This document shows, one piece after another, positions 31,884-38,908 of a stretch of 64,000 bases of DNA. Each line of letters starts with the position of its first letter. The stretch's first letter is position 1. The notes under the pieces were generated by a model. That model saw only the letters and a program-made list of their open reading frames with translations. It did no database searches and was not told where the DNA came from. Both the position numbers and the translations under genes were made by a program. The stretch comes from Bradyrhizobium mercantei (GTDB taxonomy: Bacteria; Pseudomonadota; Alphaproteobacteria; Rhizobiales; Xanthobacteraceae): assembly GCF_001982635.1 (NCBI RefSeq), contig NZ_MKFI01000001.1:1196891-1260890 (forward strand), given 5' to 3'.

Positions 31884-33380
31884 TTACATCCGCCCGTCGG
31901 AGATCCGCTCACTTTCTTGCGAGGCGCGAGGATATGGCGCCTCGCCGTCCTCAACCGGCCGGGGCGCCGGCGGCGGCACTGGCCGGATAGCGGCCGGCGG
32001 CGGACGGCGCGGCGCCAGCCCGCGGGTTCCCGCCTTGAGATTGGCCTCGGCGAGCCGCGCCTCGCGGACCTGCTCCCGCGCGCGTGCCCCCTCGCGGTAA
32101 CGCGCCAGAACGCCCGCGGCGGACGAGGCCGCCCGCGTCCACAGGCTGACGAAATGACCGGCGACCCGGCCGGTGGTGCCGCCGGCCCAGACCAGCTCGA
32201 ACGGCGAAAACAGCCGCCAGCGGTCATCACCCCACAGGATGCTGCGCGCAATCAACTGCCCGGCGAGCGCCGAGGTGTTGAGCCCCTGCCGGCCGAAACC
32301 GCTCGCCACCCACAGGCCCCTGCGCAACTGCCCGATCTGCGGCATGCCATGCACGGTGATGCCGACCGCGCCGCCGAACGTGTCGGCGATCGGAACCTTG
32401 CCGAGTTGCGGAAAGACGGTGGCGATGCGGCGCTGCACCGCCCTGCCGAACCGCGTCGGCCGTGCGTCCCAGGTGGTTTCCGGACTGGCCCACAACAGCC
32501 GGTCGCCATCGACGACGCGGAAATGGTCGATGCCGTCGCTGTCGATGACCGAGCCGGGAAAGGCGATCGTCTCCGCCAGCCGCTCGCCGAGCGGTTCGGT
32601 CAGCGCCGCGTAGCGCCACACCGGCAGCAGCGTGTCCGACAGGCGCTTCAACGGCGCGCCGAGATGGATGTTGCCGGCGAGCACGATGTGGTTGGCACGC
32701 AGCCGCGCCGTCGGCGTCACGATGCGTTTGCGGACGCCCGAAAAATCGATGCTGACGACCGGCGTCTCCTCGAAGATCCGCACACCCGCCCGTGTCGCCA
32801 GCGCGGCAAGGCCGTGCACATATTTGCGGCCGTCGATCTGGAACGCTTTCGGATAATAGATGCCGTGGAAATAGCGGCCGGTCCGCAGCACGCTGCGCAC
32901 CCGATCGACCTGCCAGCCTTCGACCTCGGTCGCAAAATCCTCAGCCAGCGTCTGCAGCCGGCTGATCAGCGCCTCGCCGGCATCGACATTGGAGACTTCC
33001 AGCGCGCCGTCGCTCGCCTTGATGCCCGGGATCAAATCCTCGGTGGCGGTGGCGCGGACATAGTCGGCGCCTTCCCGGGACAGCGCCCACAACTCGCGGG
33101 CATCGTCGAGGCCGACGCGCTCGATCACGTCCGTCATCGGCAGGCCGAAGCCCGGCATCACGGTGCCGAGATGATGGCCGGAGGCGTTCCAGCCGACCTG
33201 GCGGCCCTCGAGCACGGCCACGCTCGCCCCAAGCCGCGCGGCCTCGCGCGCCACGGTCAGGCCGGCCAGCCCCGCCCCGACCACGCAGATATCGACATCG
33301 AGGTCGAACGCCAGGCGGTCGCGGAACGGCGAAGCCCCCTCATCGGGGCCGTCTGCCGCACTTGTGGAAGTCTCGTTCAT
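31884..33380 (-). CDS. FAD-dependent oxidoreductase (DAO family)
   Basis: The 498-residue flavoprotein has the FAD-binding 'DICVVGAGLAGLTVAREAAR' near residue 31, a 'VLEGRQVGWNASGHHLGTVM' block typical of the DAO family (the site of FAD contact), and the C-terminal 'GLWVASGFGRQGLNTSALAG' second flavin motif. The pattern is closest to gamma-glutamylputrescine/amine oxidase-like members. The substrate is not predicted. The C-terminal 70 residues are Arg/Ala/Pro-rich and unlike the family core. Confidence 0.85.
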   Translation of the reverse strand: MNETSTSAADGPDEGASPFRDRLAFDLDVDICVVGAGLAGLTVAREAARLGASVAVLEGRQVGWNASGHHLGTVMPGFGLPMTDVIERVGLDDARELWALSREGADYVRATATEDLIPGIKASDGALEVSNVDAGEALISRLQTLAEDFATEVEGWQVDRVRSVLRTGRYFHGIYYPKAFQIDGRKYVHGLAALATRAGVRIFEETPVVSIDFSGVRKRIVTPTARLRANHIVLAGNIHLGAPLKRLSDTLLPVWRYAALTEPLGERLAETIAFPGSVIDSDGIDHFRVVDGDRLLWASPETTWDARPTRFGRAVQRRIATVFPQLGKVPIADTFGGAVGITVHGMPQIGQLRRGLWVASGFGRQGLNTSALAGQLIARSILWGDDRWRLFSPFELVWAGGTTGRVAGHFVSLWTRAASSAAGVLARYREGARAREQVREARLAEANLKAGTRGLAPRRPPPAAIRPVPPPAPRPVEDGEAPYPRASQESERISDGRM

Positions 33381-33474
33381 GTCGTTTCTTACGAACCGCT
33401 GCGGCGCTTGTCACCTTGTCCAGGGCATGAGCTTGTAGAATTAATTCGACCAGACCGAATCGAGATGGAAGTCC

Positions 33475-34017
33475 ATGCGCCGTTTGCTGCTGCTGCGTCA
33501 CGCCAAAACCGAACACGACGCGCCTTCGGGGCAGGATCAGGACCGCCGCCTCGACGAGCGCGGCCACCGCGATGCGGCGGCGATCGGCGGCTGGATCGCC
33601 CGCCATCCGCCTTTGCCCAATCTGGCGCTGGTGTCGCCGGCGGTCCGCACCACGCAGACCTGGGAGATCGTGCGCGAGGCGCTGAAGGGCGCGGGACCTG
33701 CGCCGAAAGGCGAATTCGTACCGGAACTCTACGGTGCCGATCCGGCGCAGCTCTTGACCGCGATCCGGATGGCGTCGGTCACCGATCCGAAGCGGCTGAT
33801 GCTGATCGGCCATAACCCCGGCATGCATGAGCTCGCGCTGACGCTGACCGGCAGTGGCGACGATGCCGCCAAGCGCGCACTCAGCGACAATCTGCCGACC
33901 TCGGGGCTCGCCGTGTTCGACTTCGCGACCGACGACTGGAACGACGTCTCGTTCCGGCGCGGCAAGCTCGTCCTGTTCGTCAGCCCTAAACTGTTGAAGC
34001 AGGCTTCGCGTAGCTGA
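33475..34017 (+). CDS. SixA-like histidine phosphatase
   Basis: The 180-residue protein is of the histidine phosphatase (phosphoglycerate mutase-like) family. The catalytic 'LLLRHAKTEHDA' (RHG-equivalent, phosphorylated His) is at the N-terminus, 'SPAVRTTQTWEI' supplies a second Arg, and 'MLIGHNPGMHELALTL' supplies the second His. Its length and 'RHAKT' variant match SixA, a phosphohistidine phosphatase acting on Hpt domains in phosphorelays. The substrate is not known. It is a single gene divergent from the FAD oxidoreductase. Confidence 0.9.
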   Translation: MRRLLLLRHAKTEHDAPSGQDQDRRLDERGHRDAAAIGGWIARHPPLPNLALVSPAVRTTQTWEIVREALKGAGPAPKGEFVPELYGADPAQLLTAIRMASVTDPKRLMLIGHNPGMHELALTLTGSGDDAAKRALSDNLPTSGLAVFDFATDDWNDVSFRRGKLVLFVSPKLLKQASRS

Positions 34018-34178
34018 CGCCAGCGGACACCGCCGCTCCGCCATGCTATATTGACGATTGCGCGACAGGGGGACCGGTTCGCGTCGACAGGCTACTCCAA
34101 GAGAAACAAGAAAAAGAAGGCGCGCGTCCCGGCACAGGGACCAAACGGCTCCAGACCAATCGCGGACAGGAGGCGCAG

Positions 34179-34604
34179 ATGTACAAATCCATTCTCGTTC
34201 CGATCGACCTCGCCGATACCGATCTGGCGAAGCCTGCGATCGCAACCGCAGCGACACTGTCGCAAACATGGAACGGGGCGGTGCGTCTGCTCAACGTGCT
34301 GCCGATGACGCCGGTGATGCTCGCCGAATATGTGCCGGCGGATTTCGACAGCCAGCAACGTGAGACATCGGAAGAAGCGCTCGCGATCGTCGCGCGCGAA
34401 TCCGGCATCGCGCCGGGTCGCATCTCGGGCGTGGTCCGCCAGGGCGGCATCTATCACGAGATCCTCGAAGAGGCCGCGACCATGAAGGCCGACCTGATCG
34501 TGATGACCTCGCACCGCCCGGCGATGCGCACCTACTTCCTCGGCTCGAATGCCGGACACGTGGTGCGCTACGCCAAATGCTCGGTGCTGGTGGTGCGGCA
34601 CTGA
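34179..34604 (+). CDS. Universal stress protein (UspA family)
   Basis: A 141-residue protein starting 'MYKSILVPIDLADTDLAKPA' with the ATP-binding pattern near the C-terminus, 'GSNAGHVVRYAKCSVLVVRH' (the G-2x-G-9x-S/T form). AGGAGG lies just before the ATG. UspA proteins bind ATP or form dimers and help survival under stress; the exact role is unknown. The leader (34018-34178) is A-rich and contains no other gene. Confidence 0.93.
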   Translation: MYKSILVPIDLADTDLAKPAIATAATLSQTWNGAVRLLNVLPMTPVMLAEYVPADFDSQQRETSEEALAIVARESGIAPGRISGVVRQGGIYHEILEEAATMKADLIVMTSHRPAMRTYFLGSNAGHVVRYAKCSVLVVRH

Positions 34605-34742
34605 AGCGCTATTGGTTCAGCCACACCGCGCTCAACGACCGCAACAGGGGCGCGCTGCCGAAATATCGAAAACAACCCCATGCAAAGGAGCCGGCGGCTG
34701 CGGAAGCGCCGCCTCGCCCGGCCCCTCGCTGCATGGGTCAGT
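34605..34742. other. Intergenic region with a shared 20-bp sequence
   Basis: ATCGAAAACAACCCCATGCA occurs at 34665-34684 and again, identically, at 46690-46709. Here CCCATGCA is answered by TGCATGGG about 55 bases later, so a large stem-loop could form at the end of the Usp and DUF1127 genes. This is probably a dispersed repeat that may serve as a terminator for the convergent genes. Confidence 0.5.
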
Positions 34743-34979
34743 TCAACGGATCCGCACCAGCTCCAGGTCGTGATCGCCGGTGACGGCGGTCTCGATATGG
34801 CAGCGCGAGAGCCCGATATCGCGCAGGGCGCGATCATCGAGCTGGCGCAGTGTCTTGATCGCCTCGCGGCGCACCCAATAGGTCGCCAGGGCGTCGCCCC
34901 AATCTCGGATCAATCGGAGCAATCCGCCCAACATACTGGACCGCGCGGGCGACGCGGCGGCTGAGGATATCGTCGTCAT
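34743..34979 (-). CDS. DUF1127 small protein
   Basis: A 78-residue protein. Its C-terminal half 'REAIKTLRQLDDRALRDIGL' is the DUF1127 motif, an Arg-rich small domain that can bind RNA or proteins and affects phosphate and carbon metabolism in Agrobacterium and Rhodobacter. The ATG at 34979 is placed six bases from AGGAG; an ATG two codons earlier is too close to it. It is divergent from the MocR gene, sharing a 180-base regulatory region. Confidence 0.88.
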   Translation of the reverse strand: MTTISSAAASPARSSMLGGLLRLIRDWGDALATYWVRREAIKTLRQLDDRALRDIGLSRCHIETAVTGDHDLELVRIR

Positions 34980-35078
34980 TGTCATCTCCTTCGATGCCCA
35001 CACGGCAAGGCTATGCCGTTGACGCAAATGCCGTTTCGACACCTGCGCCGTCAAAACCTCGGATTGCTTGCGCGCTCC

Positions 35079-35160
35079 TCGGTGCAATCATGGGCTTGTT
35101 CCCTCTTAAATGATCCGGTACATTGCTCGGAGCAAGTAAAACATTGCTCTCGGTGCAATA
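35079..35160. promoter_or_regulatory. Candidate MocR operator repeats
   Basis: The segment has three related sites: CTCGGTGCAAT at 35079-35088, ATTGCTCGGAGCAAG at 35122-35136 and ATTGCTCTCGGTGCAAT at 35143-35159. The last is an inverted repeat (ATTGC/GCAAT) that ends next to the ATG at 35161. The multiple, closely spaced copies suggest autoregulation of the MocR gene and possibly of the divergent DUF1127 gene. Confidence 0.6.
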
Positions 35161-36504
35161 ATGTCGAGGTTCGAATATCTGAAGCTGGCGGATGCGGTGG
35201 CCGCCGAGATCGCCAGCGGCGCGCTGAAGGCCGGCGACCGGCTGCCGCCGCAGCGCCATTTCGCCTATGACCGCAACATCGCGGTCTCGACCGCGAGCCG
35301 GGTCTACACCGAGCTGTTGCGGCGCGGGCTGGTGGTCGGCGAAGTCGGCCGCGGTACCTTCGTGTCCGGCGAGGCGCGGCGCGGCATCGCCGCCCCGACC
35401 GAGCCGCGCGGCGCCCGCATCGACCTCGAATTCAACTATCCGCTGCTGCCGCACCAGGCGACGATGATCGCCAAGAGCCTCGAAGGGCTGGAGCGGCCCG
35501 AAGTGCTCGAGGGCGCACTGCGGCCGGCGACGAGCTTCGGCACGCGGGCGGCGCGCACGATCTCCTCGGAATTCCTGGCGCGCAAGAGCTGGACGCCGAA
35601 TCCCGACCAGATCGTGTTCACCGCCAATGGCCGGCAATGCATCGCCGCGGCGCTTGCCGCCGTGGTGCCACCGGGCGGCCGCTGCGGCGTGGAGGCGCTG
35701 ACCTATCCGTTCGTCAAGGGCATCGCCGCGCGGCTCGGCATCTCGCTGGTGCCGCTCGCGATGGACGAGCTCGGCGTGCGCCCCGACGCGGTGCAGAAGG
35801 CGCACCGCGAGGCCCATCTGTCCGCGATCTACGTCCAGCCCACGATCCAGAACCCGCTTAGCATCACCATGCCGGCCGAGCGCCGCGCCGAGCTGTTGCG
35901 CGTGGTGGAGAAACTCGGCCTCGTCGTCATCGAGGATGGCGTCTACGGCTTCCTCGACGACCAGGTGCCGCTGGCCGCGCTCGCGCCCGACAGCTGCATC
36001 GTGCTCGACAGCCTGTCGAAGAAGGTGGCGCCGGGCCTCGCGCTCGGCTTCATCGTCTCGCCGCCACGGCTGCGCGAGAACATCATGGCCGCGGTACGCT
36101 CGGGCGGCTGGACCGCGTCGGGCTACGCCTTCGCCGCGGGGCAGCGGCTGATGGCCGACGGCACCGCCGCCGAATTGTCACGGCTGAAGCGGATCGACGC
36201 CGGACGCCGCCAGCAGATCGCGGCGAAGCATCTGGCTGATTTCGAGATCCAGACCAACCCGAAGTCATATCATTTGTGGCTAACCCTGCCGCCGCACTGG
36301 CGCTCGCAGACCCTGGTCGCGGCCGCGGCGCGCCGCGACATCGCGCTGACGCCGTCGACCACCTTCGCCGCCACGCCGGGGCACGCGCCCAACGCGGTGC
36401 GGCTCGCGCTTGCCGCGCCGCCGATGGAGCAGCTCGAGCTCGGCCTGCGGACGCTGGCGGGAATGCTGAGCGCGACCGAAGAGGATTTCGACTCGACCGA
36501 GTGA
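35161..36504 (+). CDS. MocR/PdxR-type GntR regulator with aminotransferase domain
   Basis: The 447-residue protein has an N-terminal GntR winged helix (about 1-70: 'ADAVAAEIASGALKAGDRLP', 'VSTASRVYTELLRRGLVVGE') joined to a fold-type I aminotransferase domain. The PLP lysine lies in 'CIVLDSLSKKVAPGLALGFI', with 'YVQPTIQNPLSITM' and 'VIEDGVYGFLDD' as further PLP contacts. MocR proteins are transcription factors sensing PLP or amino compounds. No Shine-Dalgarno sequence precedes the ATG, and the inverted repeat ATTGC...GCAAT ends one base before it; the mRNA may be leaderless or the start may differ. Confidence 0.93.
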   Translation: MSRFEYLKLADAVAAEIASGALKAGDRLPPQRHFAYDRNIAVSTASRVYTELLRRGLVVGEVGRGTFVSGEARRGIAAPTEPRGARIDLEFNYPLLPHQATMIAKSLEGLERPEVLEGALRPATSFGTRAARTISSEFLARKSWTPNPDQIVFTANGRQCIAAALAAVVPPGGRCGVEALTYPFVKGIAARLGISLVPLAMDELGVRPDAVQKAHREAHLSAIYVQPTIQNPLSITMPAERRAELLRVVEKLGLVVIEDGVYGFLDDQVPLAALAPDSCIVLDSLSKKVAPGLALGFIVSPPRLRENIMAAVRSGGWTASGYAFAAGQRLMADGTAAELSRLKRIDAGRRQQIAAKHLADFEIQTNPKSYHLWLTLPPHWRSQTLVAAAARRDIALTPSTTFAATPGHAPNAVRLALAAPPMEQLELGLRTLAGMLSATEEDFDSTE

Positions 36505-36543
36505 CACCGCGTTGTCACGCCGGCTGGCCGGAGCGCCAGGGCA

Positions 36544-36900
36544 TCAAAAGCCGCAGGCCGCATACGTCTTTCTGGCGAGACGAAAATGCGTGCCCTCGGC
36601 GACGAAGTCCACATCCAGGCATTGGTTGCCCCGGCGATATTCCCCGACCACGCCGCATTGCAGATATTCGAGGTTGATCCGCCAGCGCTTCTCTTGCGGC
36701 GAATAGGTCGCGAAGTCGTGCTGCGCGACCGGCGTGCCCTTGCAGATTCCGGCAACGTATTGCCGGACATCGAGCGGCAGATCGTCGATGTGATTGTGAT
36801 CCAGCGGATCATGCTTGTTGCCGACGCTGCCCTTGGAAAGAGCCGGGGGCATGCTCAAGAGCGCGAGGCATAGCGCCAGAAAGGGGGTCCGGATTGTCAT
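36544..36900 (-). CDS. Small secreted protein of unknown function
   Basis: A 118-residue precursor with a signal peptide (about 1-23, 'TPFLALCLALLSMPPALSKG'), and then a region with four cysteines in 'GICKGTPVAQHDF', 'QCGVVGEYRRGNQCLDVDFV' and 'YAACGF', which could form two disulfides. The ATG at 36900 starts the signal peptide; further upstream frames have no support. I do not recognise the family. It is probably exported. Confidence 0.7.
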   Translation of the reverse strand: MTIRTPFLALCLALLSMPPALSKGSVGNKHDPLDHNHIDDLPLDVRQYVAGICKGTPVAQHDFATYSPQEKRWRINLEYLQCGVVGEYRRGNQCLDVDFVAEGTHFRLARKTYAACGF

Positions 36901-36989
36901 CTGACACTCCAGCGAAAGCAAATCAGACGCCAATGTTACAGCGTGTTGCTTACAGCCCGCTTACAGTCCGGCCAGCATCGATTCGCCCT

Positions 36990-37583
36990 TCAGGCCGCCG
37001 GCCACTCCGCGATGAATCCCCTCGCCAAATACGGTTCGATCTTGTCCCACTCGCTCAGGACGCGGCGGCGAAACTCGGGAACGGTGTGCCAGCGTGCGCG
37101 GGAGACCGCGAAACTGTCCACCGTCACCAGCATCTTCTCGACCTCCGGCCAGTGCCGGTGCAGCGTCATCGGATAGCGCCGCGCGGTCCAGCTGTTGCCG
37201 AGGCAGATCACGCTGCTGATATTGGCGAGCCCCAGCGCCGCGTCGATCACCGGCAGCGAGAAGATCACGTTCTCGCCAGTGTTCTGCGCGCGATGCTCCT
37301 CGAGGATCCGCTCGGCCGGCATGCCGCGCACCACCATCGCAGCCTTGATGATCTCGCATTCCGAGCGGTCATCGCCCGGCGTGATGCCGCCGCTCACGAT
37401 CGACCAGCGCGCAAGGCCGTCGCGCCAGAGCCGGACCGCGGCATCGACCCGCTCGGCAACCTCCCCGCGCGTGCCGAACACGAACAGCAGATCGGCGGGC
37501 TTGAGCGGCGTCTCGATCAGGTGCTGCGCATTGATCGCGGCGATCTCGTCGTCAGACGGGATCCGCAAGCTTCGATCGTCCAT
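36990..37583 (-). CDS. YdcF-family (DUF218) protein
   Basis: The 197-residue protein has the DUF218 (SanA/YdcF/ElyC-like) features: 'PADLLFVFGTRGEVAERVDA', 'WSIVSGGITPGDDRSECEII' and 'EEHRAQNTGENVIFS', a Rossmann-like fold. Members are linked to envelope integrity; the biochemistry is unclear. GGGGAG lies before the ATG at 37583. It is a single gene with no membrane helix, unlike ElyC, so it is probably cytoplasmic. Confidence 0.8.
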   Translation of the reverse strand: MDDRSLRIPSDDEIAAINAQHLIETPLKPADLLFVFGTRGEVAERVDAAVRLWRDGLARWSIVSGGITPGDDRSECEIIKAAMVVRGMPAERILEEHRAQNTGENVIFSLPVIDAALGLANISSVICLGNSWTARRYPMTLHRHWPEVEKMLVTVDSFAVSRARWHTVPEFRRRVLSEWDKIEPYLARGFIAEWPAA

Positions 37584-37653
37584 GCCCCTGCTCTCCCCGA
37601 CCACCACACCGCGGCGACGATGCCGCGCGCAGGCCGGTGCACGAAGTCACATT

Positions 37654-38310
37654 TCATTGCGCTTGGTTGCGATCCGCTTTCGGCAGCAGCGCATCAGGCA
37701 GCTGATCGAAGCTGTAGCGCCGCGGCCGGTTGCGCGTGACGAAGCCGCCGACCTGCCAGGCGAACAGCGCCGCGAAGCCGAGCAGGAACAACGCGCCCAT
37801 CCAGTTGGATGTCATGAGCGCCATGACGAGCAATCCGAACATGGCCACCGCAAGCCAGGCCAGCACGGCCAGCGCCGCGGTGTAGGTCTTCGGCCCGAGA
37901 CCTCCGACCAGCCTCGCCGTGCTGCCCGCCGCCTGCATCCGGCGATGCAGCTCGACGATGAAGTCGCGGTAGAGATGCCCCTGCGGCGCCACCAGCGTGG
38001 CGGTCTGCCAGGTGGTCGAGAGGATCGCGATCCGCCCGCCCTTGGTGTTGTCGATATCGGCGCGAAACCGCTGCTGCTGCATCGAGACCGGGCGATAGGA
38101 CAGCTTCACCGCGGAGATGTCGGCGTAATCCCACACGCCCGACCGGCCGGCGATCCGCCACGACAGCCCGTCCTCGGTCAGTTCGAACTGGTGCGCCGAG
38201 CCGATCAGGGAGGCCTTGTAGGCATAGCGTACGGCTGCGCCTCGCCTGTCTCCGGCAGTTCCTGCAACGTTGTTGGCAATCCGCCGTTCCACCTGTTCAA
38301 ATCCATCCAC
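37654..38310 (-). CDS. Uncharacterised two-helix membrane protein
   Basis: The 218-residue product has a soluble N-terminal half ('QFELTEDGLSWRIAGRSGVW', 'FRADIDNTKGGRIAILSTTW') and then two hydrophobic helices (about 140-158 and 162-182) with a basic tail. No family is recognised. The start is a GTG (38310); the neighbouring plus-strand gene at 38351 is divergent with a gap of only 40 bases, so the true start may be further downstream. Confidence 0.6.
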   Translation of the reverse strand: MDGFEQVERRIANNVAGTAGDRRGAAVRYAYKASLIGSAHQFELTEDGLSWRIAGRSGVWDYADISAVKLSYRPVSMQQQRFRADIDNTKGGRIAILSTTWQTATLVAPQGHLYRDFIVELHRRMQAAGSTARLVGGLGPKTYTAALAVLAWLAVAMFGLLVMALMTSNWMGALFLLGFAALFAWQVGGFVTRNRPRRYSFDQLPDALLPKADRNQAQ

Positions 38311-38350
38311 GCGCTTGCGCGGGACATCGCACTCATCCTACAAGCGAGCC

Positions 38351-38785
38351 ATGCCCGAGACGACCTATTTTCCGCGTTACCTCATCCTCGGCGGCGCGAT
38401 GATTTCAGGCGTGCTGCTGGCGCTTGCCGTGCACATGCTCGGCGCGCGCTACGGGCTCGATCTCGGCGGCCTGTGGCGCTCGGATACCCGCGAGTTCATG
38501 CCGGCGGGCGCAGCGATTGCATGGTGGCTGATCGCGACCGTCGGGTTCTCGGGCGGCTACTTCACCGCCAATCTGATGCACAGCGCAGTGGCCGGCCAGA
38601 TCCCGCAACGGATGCGGCAGTTCCTGATCGTCGTCGGCGTGCTGATGCTGGCCGGCGCCGGCCAGGCCGCTTCGGCGCCGAGCACGGTGTCGACCATCTC
38701 CGCCGTGCTCGCCGGCCTCGCCGCTCTGTGCCTCGGCGCCGTGATGGCGTTTTGCGGCGCCTATTTTGCCCTGCGCAAGAGCTAG
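38351..38785 (+). CDS. Small multi-pass membrane protein
   Basis: A 144-residue protein with about four hydrophobic segments ('YLILGGAMISGVLLALAVHM', 'AIAWWLIATVGFSGGYFTA', 'FLIVVGVLMLAGAGQA', 'LAALCLGAVMAFCGAYFA'). It starts at 38351 with 'MPETTYFPRYLI'. No family is recognised. It is divergent from the membrane gene at 37654 and 40 bases away, so the two could share a control region. Confidence 0.65.
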   Translation: MPETTYFPRYLILGGAMISGVLLALAVHMLGARYGLDLGGLWRSDTREFMPAGAAIAWWLIATVGFSGGYFTANLMHSAVAGQIPQRMRQFLIVVGVLMLAGAGQAASAPSTVSTISAVLAGLAALCLGAVMAFCGAYFALRKS

Positions 38786-38818
38786 ATGAGTTAGAATCGA
38801 ATCGGTTCGGCCACGCAC

Positions 38819-38906
38819 ACTTCACCTCTCCCAAGGGAGAGATGAACCTCCGCTGTCGAATCTCATCTCGCGCTAGAGCGTTTTCGAGCGAAGCGGACGC
38901 CGGTTC
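38819..38906. repeat. Fragments of dispersed repeats
   Basis: Two pieces resemble repeats known from Bradyrhizobium chromosomes: TTCACCTCTCCCAAGGGAGA at 38821 (a short inverted repeat TCTCCC/GGGAGA) and CTAGAGCGTTTTCGAGCGAA at 38873. The second ends directly at the stop codon of the GGDEF-EAL gene. They are truncated, probably remnants. Confidence 0.55.
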
Positions 38907-38908
38907 AA

